The notes below the pieces were generated by a model. The model searched no databases. It was not told where the DNA came from and was given only the letters and a program-made list of their open reading frames with translations. A program made the translations under genes and the position numbers. From the NCBI GenBank assembly GCA_026391235.1, contig JAPLDV010000917.1, positions 1 through 6,694 on the forward strand: a stretch of 6,694 nt of DNA. The letters run 5' to 3'. Positions 6,041-6,694 of this stretch are shown one piece after another (positions within the stretch are counted from its first letter, which is position 1; every line of letters begins with the position of its first letter). The stretch comes from Bacteroidia bacterium (GTDB taxonomy: Bacteria; Bacteroidota; Bacteroidia; Bacteroidales; UBA12481).

Positions 6041-6694
6041 ATGAGAAAATTTACACTTTTAATTGCAACATTGGTTTTGTGCTCGATCACATACGGACAG
6101 GTAGCCATAAAAGGTGTCTCCGCTCCGGTTAAGGATGATCAGACTCAATCAGCGCAGCTTACCCCTCCATTAAAAGGGGGTGGGGATGTGTTTTGGTCTA
6201 CCACTTTCGGATGGAAGGACCCCTCCAATCCACAAGGGTGGTCATTACCAGAAGGCTGGAATATCGTGGATGGAGCGGACTTGGGAAACTATTGGAAATG
6301 GATGAATGCTGATGACACTGTGGGCGGATGCTGCAGCGGAGGACAGACAGCTCCCAGGCATTTTGTTTCCCGTGCCGATGGCTGCATTTTTGTGCCTGCC
6401 GACCCGTATAATAGCCGGGATGGGATTCTTACTACGGCTGAGATGGATACCCACATTACCACTCCTCCGATTGACTGTTCTTCAAAATCTACGGTCGTGG
6501 TAAAGTTCAATCAGTATTTCCGCCTTTGCTGCAATGAAGTATTTCAACTGATGATGCAGGTCACCAATGACGGCGGAGTTCACTGGGCCACTTACGACTG
6601 CAGGTTCGGTATGGGAGCTAACATAATTACCCCGAGAAGGTATCTTTCAGTTGAATTTAACATCTCTGATGTCGCAGCCAGCCTGCCGAATGTA
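6041..6694 (+). CDS. secreted cysteine-rich protein with probable jelly-roll (choice-of-anchor J / cleaved-adhesin-like) domain, N-terminal part
   Basis: The frame is open from ATG 6041 to the right edge, giving 218 residues; the C-terminus lies outside. Residues 1-20 are a clear signal peptide (MRKFTLLIATLVLCSI then TYGQ). Residues about 21-48 are a short polar linker ending TPPLKGGG. From about 50 the pattern VFWSTTFGW, GWNIVDG, GNYWKWMNADD, RDGILTTAEMDTHITTPPIDC, VVVKFNQYF and QVTNDGGVHWATYD resembles the jelly-roll domains found in large secreted adhesins and peptidases of Bacteroidota. Seven cysteines lie in residues 97-187 (97, 98, 115, 146, 163, 164, 187), suggesting disulfides outside the cytoplasm. 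Many such proteins end in a type IX secretion sorting domain; that end is not visible here. Enzymatic domains could follow, so function is left open. No Shine-Dalgarno precedes the start; the signal peptide supports it. Confidence 0.85.
   Translation, partial: MRKFTLLIATLVLCSITYGQVAIKGVSAPVKDDQTQSAQLTPPLKGGGDVFWSTTFGWKDPSNPQGWSLPEGWNIVDGADLGNYWKWMNADDTVGGCCSGGQTAPRHFVSRADGCIFVPADPYNSRDGILTTAEMDTHITTPPIDCSSKSTVVVKFNQYFRLCCNEVFQLMMQVTNDGGVHWATYDCRFGMGANIITPRRYLSVEFNISDVAASLPNV
6162..6185. repeat. small G/C-rich imperfect palindrome within the coding sequence (CCCCTCC ... GGGGGTGGGG)
   Basis: CCCCTCC (6162-6168), an A/T-rich centre (ATTAAAA) and GGGGGTGGGG (6176-6185) can form an imperfect hairpin with one T-T mismatch. 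It encodes the TPPLKGGG linker after the signal peptide (about residues 41-48). Peptides like PPLKGG arise repeatedly from this type of dispersed palindrome in several bacterial phyla, from memory; here it has kept the frame open. Confidence 0.6.

Overview
The window looks like a piece of a Bacteroidota chromosome, probably an environmental Bacteroidales or Cytophagales-like lineage; the exact taxon cannot be read from it. The reasons are a DUF4249 lipoprotein paired with a TonB-dependent receptor that carries a carboxypeptidase-regulatory-like N-terminus, a patatin/Omp85 fusion of the Bacteroidota type, starts without convincing Shine-Dalgarno sequences, and promoter-like TAnnTTTG -7 boxes. 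All four proteins carry export signals, so the window is about the cell envelope.

Layout. Minus strand, 2929 down to 1: a two-gene operon of a DUF4249 lipoprotein (2929-1955) and a TonB-dependent outer-membrane receptor (1958 to beyond base 1; 652 residues visible). The genes share an ATGA stop/start overlap. A T8 run just upstream forms a T TTT TTT heptamer, and a -1 shift there would enter the receptor frame without meeting a stop. Positions 2930-3755 are an 826-bp region between divergent genes with no credible gene. It holds a 9-bp minisatellite and a series of small palindromes and degenerate direct repeats resembling REP-like intergenic elements. Plus strand, 3756-5972: a complete patatin-like phospholipase with a POTRA-like segment and Omp85-type barrel. 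Plus strand, 6041 to the right edge: the N-terminal 218 residues of a secreted, cysteine-rich protein with a probable jelly-roll domain, whose linker appears to be encoded by a small G/C-rich palindrome.

How they may work together. The lipoprotein and receptor probably form one outer-membrane uptake unit, with the lipoprotein playing a SusD-like accessory role; this is inference and the substrate is unknown. The patatin protein is divergently transcribed and likely independent: an outer-membrane lipase related in layout to type Vd autotransporters. The last gene appears to have its own promoter directly after the patatin stop. No transposase, RNA gene, CRISPR array or defence gene was seen. 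The most notable points are the possible frameshift site at the operon junction and the repeats that overlap coding sequence.
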